Positions 45,278 to 53,749 of a DNA stretch of 64,000 nt are shown piece after piece. The position numbers and the translations under genes were made by a program. This DNA comes from Xanthomarina sp. F1114 (GTDB lineage Bacteria > Bacteroidota > Bacteroidia > Flavobacteriales > Flavobacteriaceae). Numbering within the stretch: the first letter of the stretch is position 1; every line of letters starts with the position of its first letter. The notes below the pieces were generated by a model, which was not told the DNA's origin, did not search any database, and was given only the letters and a program-made list of their open reading frames with translations. Location: the NCBI RefSeq assembly GCF_026410255.1, contig NZ_JAPMLL010000011.1:1-64000 (forward strand). The letters run 5' to 3'.

Positions 45278-46156
45278 TCACTTCTTAACTATTAATCTTT
45301 TATTTGGAATATCAATGGTAATTTTTTTGCCAATCCAATCTATCCCCATAATGCCTTCATAGATAAGACCGTCAATAAATGTTACTTTAGAATCTAATAT
45401 TTTTGCATTATTATTTTCGTCGCTAATTTTAGATAATAATGTATAATAAAATGTGTTTCCTTCTTTTGGTTTGAAATAGCTGTTTTTGTATTCGCTTTTT
45501 AATTGAGTGGGATCGATTTTTAAATTAGTCATATATCTAGAATTGAATCTATAAACACCAAAACCAGCGCCGCTATCTAAGTTTACTAATAAAGTAAGTT
45601 TATCGTCTATCATTATATAAGTAGCTATATCTATTGTAATATCCTTGTTATTTTTAATTAAAATAGGCATTTCAAAATCTTTATTTTTAATTAAGTCATC
45701 CAGGGATTTATCAGACTCGATATTCAACATTTTATTCTCAAAATCTATAGTAATTTGTTTGTCTTTAAAAGGAACTAAAGAGATGAGCCCGTCTAATGGA
45801 AACTCGAAATCATAGACAGCAAACACTTGTTTGTGTATTGTGAAATCTGCTATTTTTAAGGTTTTAGAATTCCATAAATCAGATTGAATTTCTTCACCGG
45901 TTGCCCGATGTCCTGTCGTAAAATGTGATGTTTTCTCTAAATCCACTACTTTATCAGCAAACTTTTTAGTTAGCAGGTTCATTCCTGCTCCAGTATCAAA
46001 AACAAAATTCCCTTGAACTCCATTAACTTCACATAAAATAATTATATGTCCGTTATTGGTTAATGTGAACGGAATTGATATCTGTTTGTTTAGTTTATTT
46101 TGCGAAAAACTCAGGCCTGTAATAAGAAATAGAAAAATGGTAATTAATCTGTTCAT
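45278..46156 (-). CDS. Secreted aspartic protease, retropepsin-like, with two Asp motifs
   Basis: This 292-residue protein has a signal peptide (LITIFLFLITGLSFSQ) and two retropepsin-type lobes. The first has the motif FDTGAGMNLL (near residue 53), the second LDSGAGFGVYRF (near 190). A closing GIMGIDWIGKK stretch resembles the second hydrophobic-glycine motif of aspartic proteases. It would act in the periplasm or outside the cell. Both aspartates are present, so a single-chain, pepsin-like active site is possible. Substrate is unknown. Confidence 0.8.
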   Translation of the reverse strand: MNRLITIFLFLITGLSFSQNKLNKQISIPFTLTNNGHIIILCEVNGVQGNFVFDTGAGMNLLTKKFADKVVDLEKTSHFTTGHRATGEEIQSDLWNSKTLKIADFTIHKQVFAVYDFEFPLDGLISLVPFKDKQITIDFENKMLNIESDKSLDDLIKNKDFEMPILIKNNKDITIDIATYIMIDDKLTLLVNLDSGAGFGVYRFNSRYMTNLKIDPTQLKSEYKNSYFKPKEGNTFYYTLLSKISDENNNAKILDSKVTFIDGLIYEGIMGIDWIGKKITIDIPNKRLIVKK

Positions 46157-46281
46157 AATTGCGTTTAGAATGGTTTGTATATATCTAAGACGAATTATGT
46201 CAACTTTTGTAACATAGATTTACAATTGTCTTCTTTTTGAATAAAGTCCTTTTTTCTGATAAACCCTTCCAAAAAGTTTAA

Positions 46282-46842
46282 TTAGGAGGATAAAGGAATG
46301 GATAATCCAAATGCAAATGCGCCAGCAAACTGTTGCATGCTTGGATGATAATAGTAGGTGAAAGCAACATCAAAATTATGCTTTTTACCTAATTCCAAAC
46401 CAAGAGAAAAGGGAATATGCACAATTAGGCCATTATCTTCTAAATTCGTGTATGGTGTATAAGTTTCAAAAGAACCCATAGAGGCGCCAACACCAAATTC
46501 AATATACGGAGCAACCCAAGGAATGGGAGCTTTAATTCTTGTTTTTCCACCTATTAAAAAGGCTTTTGTAGTAGCTTTATAATCTGGTCCATATTCTTGG
46601 TTATCATCAGATTGTGGTTTTGTTAAAATTAAACCTGCATAAGGTCTAACATCCACCCAACTGGCTAATTTAAGTACATATTCACCTTGAAGATAAAACC
46701 CTGTTCCAGTTATATCCACATCGTCATAAGGGGAAGTTAATCCAAAACCAATAGAGGCGTCAATAGATTTTTCTTTTATTATTTGAGCTTTAACTTGAAA
46801 AGAAGTTAAAATAATGGTAATTATTACAAGAATATTTTTCAT
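46282..46842 (-). CDS. Outer-membrane beta-barrel protein
   Basis: This 186-residue protein has a signal peptide (ILVIITIILTSFQVKAQ) and alternating strands ending in aromatic residues (IDASIGFGLTSPY, GFYLQGEYVLKL, VDVRPYAGLILTKP, PYIEFGVGASMG, FDVAFTYYYHPSM, AFAFGLSIPL). It looks like an OmpW-like or porin-family small barrel. It is minus-strand, upstream of the aspartic protease gene by 125 bp. Function is unknown. Confidence 0.7.
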   Translation of the reverse strand: MKNILVIITIILTSFQVKAQIIKEKSIDASIGFGLTSPYDDVDITGTGFYLQGEYVLKLASWVDVRPYAGLILTKPQSDDNQEYGPDYKATTKAFLIGGKTRIKAPIPWVAPYIEFGVGASMGSFETYTPYTNLEDNGLIVHIPFSLGLELGKKHNFDVAFTYYYHPSMQQFAGAFAFGLSIPLSS

Positions 46843-47096
46843 AAGTAGGTTGTAGATAGTTCTATTCAGGCATCTAAAATAGGAGTTTTTTTTGGATTAA
46901 AAACTAAACAAATAATTAGTTTTTACTGTTATACAATTCAGGGTTTTTCATCTATAATGGAATAAGCCTGCTTGTAATAAAAAGGCTAAAAAGGGAAGCC
47001 TTAGTTTAAAATCAGTTAAAAAAGTATTAAACATCTTTCTTCTTTTTCAAATACAACCGACTTTCCGTAACTTTCGATTTCTAAAAATTATCATTT

Positions 47097-48866
47097 ATGA
47101 CAGCCAAAGAAAAAGTAGCTTCCCTAAGAACTGAAATGAAGAAAAACAACATCGATGCTTTTATCGTTTATTCTGCCGATCCGCATATGGGCGAATATCT
47201 GCCAGCCGAATGGCAGGAAAGGACCTGGCTTTCTGGGTTTACTGGCTCAGCTGGATTTGTAGTTATTACTTTAGATAAAGCCGGACTTTGGACAGATGGA
47301 CGTTATTTTACTCAAGCTCCAAAAGAGTTAGAAGGTTCAGGTATCGATCTATTTAAAGATGGAGTGGAAGGTACACCAGAATATATTGATTGGATTATTT
47401 CGGAAACCACTGAAGGTGCAACAATAGCTGTAAATGGCATAGCCACTTCACATGCTAATTGGAAAGCTTTAGAAAGTAAATTATCTAAAAAGAAACGCAA
47501 TCTTAAAGATTTGCCTTTACTAAAAAATGTATGGACTAATCGTCCAGCACCAAGTAAAAACATTGTTTTTGTTCAACCTATGGAACGTGCAGGACAATCA
47601 GTAACCGATAAAATTACTGCAATTCGTAAAAAAATGAAGGCTGAAGGAGCTACAGCACATGTAATTTCCAGTTTAGATGATGTAGCGTGGACCCTTAATT
47701 TAAGAGGGAGCGATGTGAAATGTAATCCTGTATTTTTAGCTTATGTTTTACTTACAATGGAAACTTGTTACCTATTTGTCGATTTAGATAAATTGGATGA
47801 TGAAGCTAAGAATCTCATGAAGAAAGTGGGGGTGGAATTGAAACCTTATCACAGTTTCTTAGATTATCTGGGGGAATTAAATAAAGAATCCATTCTTATA
47901 GCTCCAAATTGTAATCAGTCAGTTTTTGAAGCAGTTAAAAATGAAAATAATATTGTTGTAAAACCGGTTCCTGGACATTTAATGAAAGCCATTAAAAATG
48001 AAACAGAACAAAATGGTTTTAGAACTGTAATGGTCCGTGATGGGGTTGCCATGGTGAAGTTTCTTCATTGGTTAACCCATACAGTAGGGCAAGAAGATTT
48101 AGATGAATATGGCATTGGTAAAAAACTACATGAATTTCGTGCCGAAGGAAAGAACTTTATAGGCCCTAGTTTTGACAGTATTGTAGGTTATAAAGGTAAT
48201 GGCGCCATTATTCATTATTCAGCCAAAGCAGAAGGAAGTGCTAAAGTTACAAATAATGGCAGTATTTTAGTTGATTCAGGAGGACAGTACTTAGAAGGTA
48301 CAACAGATATTACACGAACATTTCCATTGGGTGAAGTTTCAGATGAATTTAAAAAGGATGCGACCTTGGCACTTAAAGGGATGATTCAATTATCATTAGT
48401 TAAATTTCCTAAAGGAACCAGAGGAGTTCAATTTGACTCTTTAGCAAGGATGCCTTTATGGAAGGAAGGAAAAGATTATAACCATGGAACAGGACATGGT
48501 GTTGGTAGCTTTTTAAACGTACATGAAGGTCCCATGAGTATTCGTAAAGACCTTAATCCGGTAGAATTACAAGCGGGAATGGTATTATCTAACGAACCAG
48601 GCTATTATGTAGAAGGAAAATATGGGATTCGCCATGAAAATCTAATCCTAATTAATACCTGGAAGACAACGGAATGGAATACATTTTACGAATTTGAAAC
48701 ATTAACCTTATGTCCTTTCTTTAAAAGTATAATTGTAAAAAATCTGCTTTCTCAAGAAGAAATAGATTGGTTGAATACTTACCACAAGTTAGTTCAGGAA
48801 AAGTTAATGCCTCATTTAGAAGGAGATGTAAAAACATGGTTTAAGGACCTAGTTTCGCCATTGTAA
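47097..48866 (+). CDS. Xaa-Pro aminopeptidase (aminopeptidase P, M24 family)
   Basis: This 589-residue cytoplasmic metallopeptidase removes N-terminal residues before proline. It has two creatinase-type N-terminal domains (from MTAKEKVASLRTEMKKNNID, with the ERTWLSGFTGSAGF segment), the pita-bread M24 catalytic domain (about 310-520) and a C-terminal extension as in the large APP type. Metal ligands are in LVDSGGQYLEGTTDITRTF, GTGHGVG, NEPGYY and RHENL. Length matches the eukaryote-like long form. It is transcribed alone with a terminator behind it. Confidence 0.94.
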   Translation: MTAKEKVASLRTEMKKNNIDAFIVYSADPHMGEYLPAEWQERTWLSGFTGSAGFVVITLDKAGLWTDGRYFTQAPKELEGSGIDLFKDGVEGTPEYIDWIISETTEGATIAVNGIATSHANWKALESKLSKKKRNLKDLPLLKNVWTNRPAPSKNIVFVQPMERAGQSVTDKITAIRKKMKAEGATAHVISSLDDVAWTLNLRGSDVKCNPVFLAYVLLTMETCYLFVDLDKLDDEAKNLMKKVGVELKPYHSFLDYLGELNKESILIAPNCNQSVFEAVKNENNIVVKPVPGHLMKAIKNETEQNGFRTVMVRDGVAMVKFLHWLTHTVGQEDLDEYGIGKKLHEFRAEGKNFIGPSFDSIVGYKGNGAIIHYSAKAEGSAKVTNNGSILVDSGGQYLEGTTDITRTFPLGEVSDEFKKDATLALKGMIQLSLVKFPKGTRGVQFDSLARMPLWKEGKDYNHGTGHGVGSFLNVHEGPMSIRKDLNPVELQAGMVLSNEPGYYVEGKYGIRHENLILINTWKTTEWNTFYEFETLTLCPFFKSIIVKNLLSQEEIDWLNTYHKLVQEKLMPHLEGDVKTWFKDLVSPL

Positions 48867-48897
48867 TAAGAAACTCTTTTCTTAAGATTAAATATAT

Positions 48898-48927
48898 ACC
48901 CTGAGATAGTTTCTCAGGGTTTTTTAT
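48898..48927 (+). terminator. Terminator of the aminopeptidase P gene
   Basis: ACCCTGAGA and TCTCAGGGT flank a short loop and are followed by a T-run, 30 bp past the stop codon. Confidence 0.85.
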
Positions 48928-48995
48928 TGAGTAATTGTTCTATCTTATTTCTGAAGGCTTAATCAGAAATTTAAATATAAATAACAAGTTTTATT

Positions 48996-49628
48996 TTATA
49001 TTCTATTCTGTAGTTTTTTTAGTACCCGATCTAGAATAATCTTATAAAGTGGAAGAAAAAATAAGGCATTGATAATCACTTTAAAAATAAAGTCAACTGT
49101 TGCAATTTCAAATAAATTCTCTGCAAGATACCTGTCTGATGTTTTGTAAAAAGCAATAGTAAAAAAGGTAAGAGTATCCATAAAGTTTCCAAAAATACCT
49201 GAAGCCAAAGGTGCATGCCACCATTGTTTATGCTGCCTAAGTTTATTAAAAACAAAAATATCTAATACTTGACCAACCACATAAGCAGAAAAACTAGCAA
49301 TGGCAATACGCGCTACAAAAAGGTTAAAAGTGGTATAAGCACTAAACCCAAGCCAAATACCATTTCTAAAGCCAACCGTAATTAAATAAGAAACAATTAA
49401 AGCAGGAAACATGGCGTAAAAAATTATTTTACGTCCTAATTGCGCTCCAAAAAGCCTCACCGTGAGATCTGTTGCCAAGAAAATAAACGGAAAGGTAAAA
49501 GCACCCCAAGTAGCTTTAAATCCTAATATAGATATAGGGAACTGGACCAAATAGTTGCTTGATGCAATAATAAGAATATGAAATCCGACCAGTAATAATA
49601 CCAATCGTTGGTTTTTTATAGAATGCAT
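48996..49628 (-). CDS. Queuosine precursor transporter (YhhQ/VUT family)
   Basis: This 210-residue inner-membrane protein has about six helices and the family pattern ASSNYLVQFPISILGFKATW, FPFIFLATDLTVRLFG and ASGIFGNFMDTLTFF. YhhQ-type transporters take up preQ0/preQ1, precursors of the queuosine base in tRNA (established for the E. coli family member). The 5' leader carries a preQ1-I-like 34-nt element ending 10 nt before the start codon, which supports this role. It is transcribed alone. Confidence 0.88.
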   Translation of the reverse strand: MHSIKNQRLVLLLVGFHILIIASSNYLVQFPISILGFKATWGAFTFPFIFLATDLTVRLFGAQLGRKIIFYAMFPALIVSYLITVGFRNGIWLGFSAYTTFNLFVARIAIASFSAYVVGQVLDIFVFNKLRQHKQWWHAPLASGIFGNFMDTLTFFTIAFYKTSDRYLAENLFEIATVDFIFKVIINALFFLPLYKIILDRVLKKLQNRI

Positions 49629-49638
49629 AAAGAGTTTC

Positions 49639-49672
49639 TTAGTTTTTTAACGTGGGAGAATTTCGAACCACA
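49639..49672 (-). promoter_or_regulatory. Candidate preQ1-I riboswitch
   Basis: On the minus strand a 34-nt element reads TGTGG, TTCGAAATTCTC (12-nt loop), CCACG, then TTAAAAAACTAA. Stem length, loop length, the TTC after the stem, the CCC-containing 3' arm and the AAAAAACTAA tail line up base for base with the B. subtilis queC preQ1-I aptamer as I remember it. The canonical P2 pairing (UAG with CUA) is not conserved, because the loop has GAA there. An alternative pairing of UUCU with AGAA just after the tail is possible. It lies directly upstream of a preQ1-transporter gene. Confidence 0.45.
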
Positions 49673-49675
49673 TAC

Positions 49676-49703
49676 CCAATTTATTGCAAATTTGGGGTTG
49701 CAA
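49676..49703 (-). promoter_or_regulatory. Candidate promoter of the queuosine transporter
   Basis: On the minus strand TTG, a 17-nt spacer and TAAATTGG (one mismatch to TANNTTTG). Transcription would start close to the first base of the preQ1-like aptamer at 49672, as expected for a compact riboswitch leader. Confidence 0.45.
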
Positions 49704-50035
49704 GGTAGCTACTTTTTAATTGCTTTTATACTGTTGAAGAAAAAAAGCAGTAGAATTATAGTTTTCATCAAAATATGAAATGCTTTGTCTTAATATATTT
49801 TAAAAACGAAAAATATAGAGACCTTTTTAAAAGGTGTGATGTATAAAATAACTACACTTATAGATACAGATAATACTCTAGACCCCTCAAGAGATGATTG
49901 AGTTTCGATGGAGTTTTAGGTTTTTTCTTGACAGCTTTTTTAAAAAAAATCTAAGTTAACTACTCTATTAGAAGATTTAATAATTTTATAGATTCAGGTA
50001 TAGGTTTCAGAATCATTTTTAATGGATAAATATTT
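49704..50035. other. gene-free stretch
   Basis: About 330 AT-rich bases between two minus-strand genes. I see no open frame, RNA or repeat worth naming. Confidence 0.45.
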
Positions 50036-50650
50036 TTATTCTACCCTAAAATAGTATTCCCTATCAGATTCGTTTGCATATCTCCAGGAAACATCCCCAC
50101 ACTTGTCAAACCCTAATTGATCAGGGTGAGATTCTAATGGGTATTCATTGAGTATATACGCATGTCGGTTTTCATTAGATACTGAACTATGGTCCCAACT
50201 TAATACATAATCTCCACTAGTTAACGCTCTTAAACCAATCTTATAACTATAAAACGAGTTATCGGCACCAAGCTCTGAGTTTACAACGATTTCTCCATTT
50301 TCGCAATTTGCTAAAAAATTCAATTCGCCTAATTCGGTTATTAATTCAAAATTATCAATTCCGTCTCTACAGTTTGATGATTGTGTTGGTTGAATAAATT
50401 TCATAACAGAAATTCTATTGTTTTGTACCGATTCAGTAAAAACAGAATCATTAATTGCAGTATCAAAAACCCTAGAGGAAACTTTTCCTTCTAACCAAAT
50501 TGTATCGTTAATAGAAATAGTTTCTTCCTGTGGACTAACACTAACTTTATGGGTATTGGAAATATAAGTGCTTTGAACATCATCTTCATTACATTGGGTA
50601 GACATTAAAAGAGGTAATATGACTACAATTTTAAACAGTTTCTTCAACAT
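50036..50650 (-). CDS. Lipoprotein of unknown function
   Basis: I do not recognise this 204-residue lipoprotein (lipobox STQC, then NEDDVQSTYISN). It is mostly beta-rich (HKVSVSPQEETISINDTIWL, YSYKIGLRALTSGDYVLSW) with four more cysteines after the lipid anchor, three of them in SSNCRDGID, LANCENGE and FDKCGDVSW. It ends with an aromatic strand (REYYFRVE). It lies just outside the presumed left end of the integrative element, so it probably belongs to the chromosome. Confidence 0.7.
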   Translation of the reverse strand: MLKKLFKIVVILPLLMSTQCNEDDVQSTYISNTHKVSVSPQEETISINDTIWLEGKVSSRVFDTAINDSVFTESVQNNRISVMKFIQPTQSSNCRDGIDNFELITELGELNFLANCENGEIVVNSELGADNSFYSYKIGLRALTSGDYVLSWDHSSVSNENRHAYILNEYPLESHPDQLGFDKCGDVSWRYANESDREYYFRVE

Positions 50651-50752
50651 ATCTTTTTATTATAGATGTGTAAATGTTAGATTGGTTGCGTTAATTATTG
50701 GATTAACATCTAACTGATTAATAAACAGTTGATTGTGTTTTATTGGTTTGTA

Positions 50753-50776
50753 AATAGTGAACCGAATAGTGAACCG
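50753..50776. repeat. 12-bp direct repeat
   Basis: AATAGTGAACCG occurs twice in perfect tandem. It lies just outside the tRNA-like fragment and terminator at the presumed left boundary of the integrative element. Confidence 0.7.
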
Positions 50777-50811
50777 ATGCTAATGGTTTTAGATGGTAAA
50801 GTGGAAAAAGT

Positions 50812-50845
50812 AAAAAGCCGATAAACATAGTGTTTATCGGCTTTT
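50812..50845 (-). terminator. Terminator hairpin at the element boundary
   Basis: AAAAGCCGATAAACA and TGTTTATCGGCTTTT form a 15-bp perfect stem around a TAG loop. On the minus strand it lies right after the tRNA-like 3' fragment at 50868-50888, as if it had ended a tRNA transcript. Confidence 0.8.
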
Positions 50846-50867
50846 GGTGAGATTTGTTAATCTCTAA

Positions 50868-50888
50868 GCGGAGAAAGAGGAACCCACC
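50868..50888 (-). other. tRNA-Ser-like 3' fragment, candidate attL
   Basis: On the minus strand this reads GGTGGGTTC followed by CTCTTTCTCCGC. A complete flavobacterial tRNA-Ser 3' end would read GGGTTCGAATCC then CTCTTTCTCCGC, so part of the T-loop is missing but the acceptor arm is typical. A small hairpin (GAGATT, AATCTC at 50849-50864) and a terminator follow on the same strand. A displaced tRNA 3' end beside a tyrosine integrase is what tRNA-targeted integration leaves at one boundary. Confidence 0.45.
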
Positions 50889-50930
50889 AGCCCTTTTTCT
50901 ATATATCACATACTTGCCTAAAACCTCTGA

Positions 50931-50952
50931 AAACCCTTGTAAATAAAGGTTT
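50931..50952. repeat. Inverted repeat upstream of the integrase
   Basis: AAACC (50931-50935) and GGTTT (50948-50952) flank CTTGTAAATAAA. A third AAACC lies at 50921-50925. Short inverted arms like these, near a tRNA fragment and an integrase, could be core or arm-type integrase sites. Confidence 0.4.
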
Positions 50953-51006
50953 GTAGTGTTTTTTCAATCAAAATTTCATTAAGTAAATAATGTGTAAATA
51001 TGCTTA

Positions 51007-51034
51007 TTGTGGGGATAATGTGGGGATATTTTTG
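51007..51034 (+). promoter_or_regulatory. Integrase promoter overlapped by an 11-bp direct repeat
   Basis: TTG (51007-51009), a 17-nt spacer and TATTTTTG (51027-51034) match the consensus exactly. TGTGGGGATAA (51008-51018) and TGTGGGGATAT (51019-51029) are tandem repeats that span from -33 to -7, one helical turn apart. They look like sites for a repressor or for the recombinase itself. Confidence 0.75.
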
Positions 51035-51072
51035 TATCTTTATGTTGCTCACTTTTAAGATATTACTACATT

Positions 51073-52371
51073 ATGGCGACTATTAATTACCTCGTAAAAG
51101 GCACGAAAGGATATTCCAATATTTTATTGCGATTCAAAAACGGCAGAAAGTTCGACTACACAGCTTCAACAGATTTAAAGGTCCTTCCAAATCATTGGAG
51201 TAAAGCAAAGCAAAAAGTTAAAAATATAAACGATGCTACATACAAAGACGAAGTAAACCTACATCTATTTGAACTCGAAAACTTTATTATAACGGAGTTT
51301 AATTCAGATAATTCTAAAGGAGTTTATATTGATAGGGATTGGCTAAAAACTAAAATTGCTAATCATTTCAATAGACCTGTAAATGATGATGCAATAGACC
51401 AGGTATTTTTTCTACCATTTGTAGAGCGATTTATTGAATTAGCACCCTCAAGAATTATTAAAGGTAAAAACAAGCCTGTAAGTTCTGGTACGATTACAAA
51501 ATACACAACTACCAAGAATAAGATTATAGAGTATGAAAAGAAGTTTAAAACAAAACTAAAATTCACAGATTTAAACCTAACGTTTTATGATAGGTTTGTC
51601 AACTATTTAACCCAAGACCAAAAAATCAATTTAGGAACCGTAGGTAATTATATAGGAACAATTAAAACAATGGCGAGAGACGCCAAACTTCAAGGCTTAC
51701 CGGTTCACGAGCATATCAATCACCCTAAATTCTTTGCGCCTAAAGTAAAAGCAGATAGTATTTATTTAAGAGACGAGCAAATCAATAAAATATACAATCA
51801 CGACTACAAAGGTGTTGAGCGTTTAGAAAATGCAAGGGACTTGTTTATTATAGGTTTAAGAACGGGTTTAAGAGTTTCAGACTTTTTAAGATTAAAAGCC
51901 ACTAATATAAAAGAAGGTTTTATTGAAATAGAAACACAAAAAACACAACAAGTCGTTATTATTCCAATGCACCCACAAGTAAAGGAAATATTAAAAAAGC
52001 ATAATGGTTTCCCAAGAAGAATATCAGACCAAAAATTCAATTTACATATTAAGGATGTCTGTGAAGAAGCAGGGTTTAAACAAAAAATAGAAGGCAGTAT
52101 GATAAACCCTAAAACCAAAAGAAAAGAAAAAGGAATTTACCCAATGTATAAGCTTGTAACCTCTCATATATGTCGTAGAAGCTTCGCTTCTAACTTATAT
52201 GGTAAACTGCCTAATATGGTTATAATGGCTATTACAGGTCATCAAACAGAAGCACAATTCTTAAAGTATATTAAAATAACGCCTAAAGAAAACGCAAAAA
52301 CACTTCAGGAGTTTTGGTTAAAACAAAACAAAAAAAATAAAGTAGAACAACTTAAAATGAAAAAGGTTTAA
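51073..52371 (+). CDS. Tyrosine site-specific recombinase (integrase)
   Basis: This 432-residue phage-type integrase has an N-terminal arm-binding domain (about 1-100), a SAM-like core-binding domain (about 110-215) and a catalytic domain (about 225-410). Active-site residues are visible: R267 in RTGLRVSDF, H365 and R368 in TSHICRRSFA, H390 in ITGHQT, and the nucleophile Y399 in FLKYIK. All are intact, so it should be active. It is the first gene inside the presumed left boundary and would integrate and, with a partner, excise the element. Its promoter carries a tandem repeat that suggests tight control. Confidence 0.95.
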   Translation: MATINYLVKGTKGYSNILLRFKNGRKFDYTASTDLKVLPNHWSKAKQKVKNINDATYKDEVNLHLFELENFIITEFNSDNSKGVYIDRDWLKTKIANHFNRPVNDDAIDQVFFLPFVERFIELAPSRIIKGKNKPVSSGTITKYTTTKNKIIEYEKKFKTKLKFTDLNLTFYDRFVNYLTQDQKINLGTVGNYIGTIKTMARDAKLQGLPVHEHINHPKFFAPKVKADSIYLRDEQINKIYNHDYKGVERLENARDLFIIGLRTGLRVSDFLRLKATNIKEGFIEIETQKTQQVVIIPMHPQVKEILKKHNGFPRRISDQKFNLHIKDVCEEAGFKQKIEGSMINPKTKRKEKGIYPMYKLVTSHICRRSFASNLYGKLPNMVIMAITGHQTEAQFLKYIKITPKENAKTLQEFWLKQNKKNKVEQLKMKKV

Positions 52372-52399
52372 TAAATTTAGGATTCTATATTAGAATTGT

Positions 52400-53749
52400 A
52401 TGAGTGAAAATTATTATGGTTTTGAGAAGTTTTGCAAACTTATAGGGGATACTAACATTTTAAAAAAGCATTCAGTAATGGGTGTTGTAAGAATGTTACA
52501 GATTTGTATAGTTGAAATTAAAAAAGAGGTCCTTAAAGATTTATTAGAAATAGATGAAAAGAAAAAGGATGTCTATTTAGATTTAAAAATACATGAAATT
52601 AAAAGTCAAGACTATTTAAAAGAATATGGTTTAGGTAAAATTTACCACATCCTAAAAAACTTAAATATTTCGATAGAACAATTAATCACCTCCGATTATC
52701 CACATGAACTTAATAGTACTATTGATGTTGTGCTTTCTTATGACGAATATTATGATAATTATGATTATTTGAGAGGAACTCAAGAAAACTTACTTTATTA
52801 TTTTTTAAACTATTATGCTAACGAATTAATTTCATTTCTGGAATCTAAAAAGAGTAATTTTGATGATGAAAATATAAAAAAGGAAAGTTTAGTTTCAGAG
52901 GCGATTGCAGAAGCAATAATTCAAAGCTTTGAAGATTTAAAAGAGTTAAATTATAAAATGTCAAAAGAGATTGAAGCAATTTTTGGCAATGATATTTTTG
53001 CTGACCACACACCAATAGAGCTAAAATTTGAATATGAAATTGATTTTACAAAAGATAAAATAAAGGAACTTATTTCTGATTTATATAATCAATCAAGAGA
53101 AGATGATTATTTTTATTTTGATTGCCCTTCTGAAGTCTATATCAACCATTTTGAAACTAGAAAAGAACTTTATTTGATGGAAGTTCCTGAAGCAAATGAA
53201 TTTGAGTTTTTATTGTCAGAAGTGAAATATTTTTCAGAACCTTATGATAACAGAGTAATTATTGGTAAATCTGGATATAACTACAATGAATATGTAGATT
53301 ATAGCGATCGATATCGAATTACCCTAAAAAGAAAAATAGAGTTTTTATCTAAAAAGCTTGAACATTTTGGTTATATATTAATAACTAATGAAGAAACATC
53401 TCTAATAGATGAGAGCACGGGTAATTACAAAGGTTGGGGCACAGAAATTATTTTAGGAAAAACAGAAAATAAAAGTGAAGATATACCAGAGGTTGAATAT
53501 AAAAGCGAAAAGCAATTAACCACTAATCAAATTGTTTTACTTCTTCAAGAAACAGGTTTCTTTTCACATCCAAAAATTGAAAATGCATCCAAAGTAAGAC
53601 AGTCTGAACTGATAAGCAGAATATGTGGATTAAACTCTAAAAATATAAAAATTAAAATTCAAAACCTTGACAAAAGCCCAAAAGAATTAGGCAAAACCCA
53701 CCAAAAAGATATCGATAAAATAGATGATATTTTGAACAACTTGGAGTAA
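52400..53749 (+). CDS. Unknown element protein, 449 residues
   Basis: I do not recognise this protein. It is acidic, with no signal peptide or membrane segment. The N-terminal half is helical and tyrosine-rich (VVLSYDEYYDNYDYLRGTQ). The middle has coiled-coil potential (SFEDLKELNYKMSKEIEAI). The C-terminal 80 residues (TTNQIVLLLQETGFFSHPKI, then SKVRQSELISRICG) look like a small helical domain that recurs in Bacteroidetes mobile-element proteins. It lies 28 bp after the integrase on the same strand and before the HTH pair, so a role in regulating or carrying out transfer is likely but unproven. Confidence 0.7.
   Translation: MSENYYGFEKFCKLIGDTNILKKHSVMGVVRMLQICIVEIKKEVLKDLLEIDEKKKDVYLDLKIHEIKSQDYLKEYGLGKIYHILKNLNISIEQLITSDYPHELNSTIDVVLSYDEYYDNYDYLRGTQENLLYYFLNYYANELISFLESKKSNFDDENIKKESLVSEAIAEAIIQSFEDLKELNYKMSKEIEAIFGNDIFADHTPIELKFEYEIDFTKDKIKELISDLYNQSREDDYFYFDCPSEVYINHFETRKELYLMEVPEANEFEFLLSEVKYFSEPYDNRVIIGKSGYNYNEYVDYSDRYRITLKRKIEFLSKKLEHFGYILITNEETSLIDESTGNYKGWGTEIILGKTENKSEDIPEVEYKSEKQLTTNQIVLLLQETGFFSHPKIENASKVRQSELISRICGLNSKNIKIKIQNLDKSPKELGKTHQKDIDKIDDILNNLE

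Noticed and set aside
50718-50909. Minus-strand open frame of 63 codons over the element boundary
   Set aside because: It spans the 12-bp direct repeat, the terminator hairpin and the tRNA-like fragment (its SVHYSVHY comes from the repeat). It is not a likely gene.
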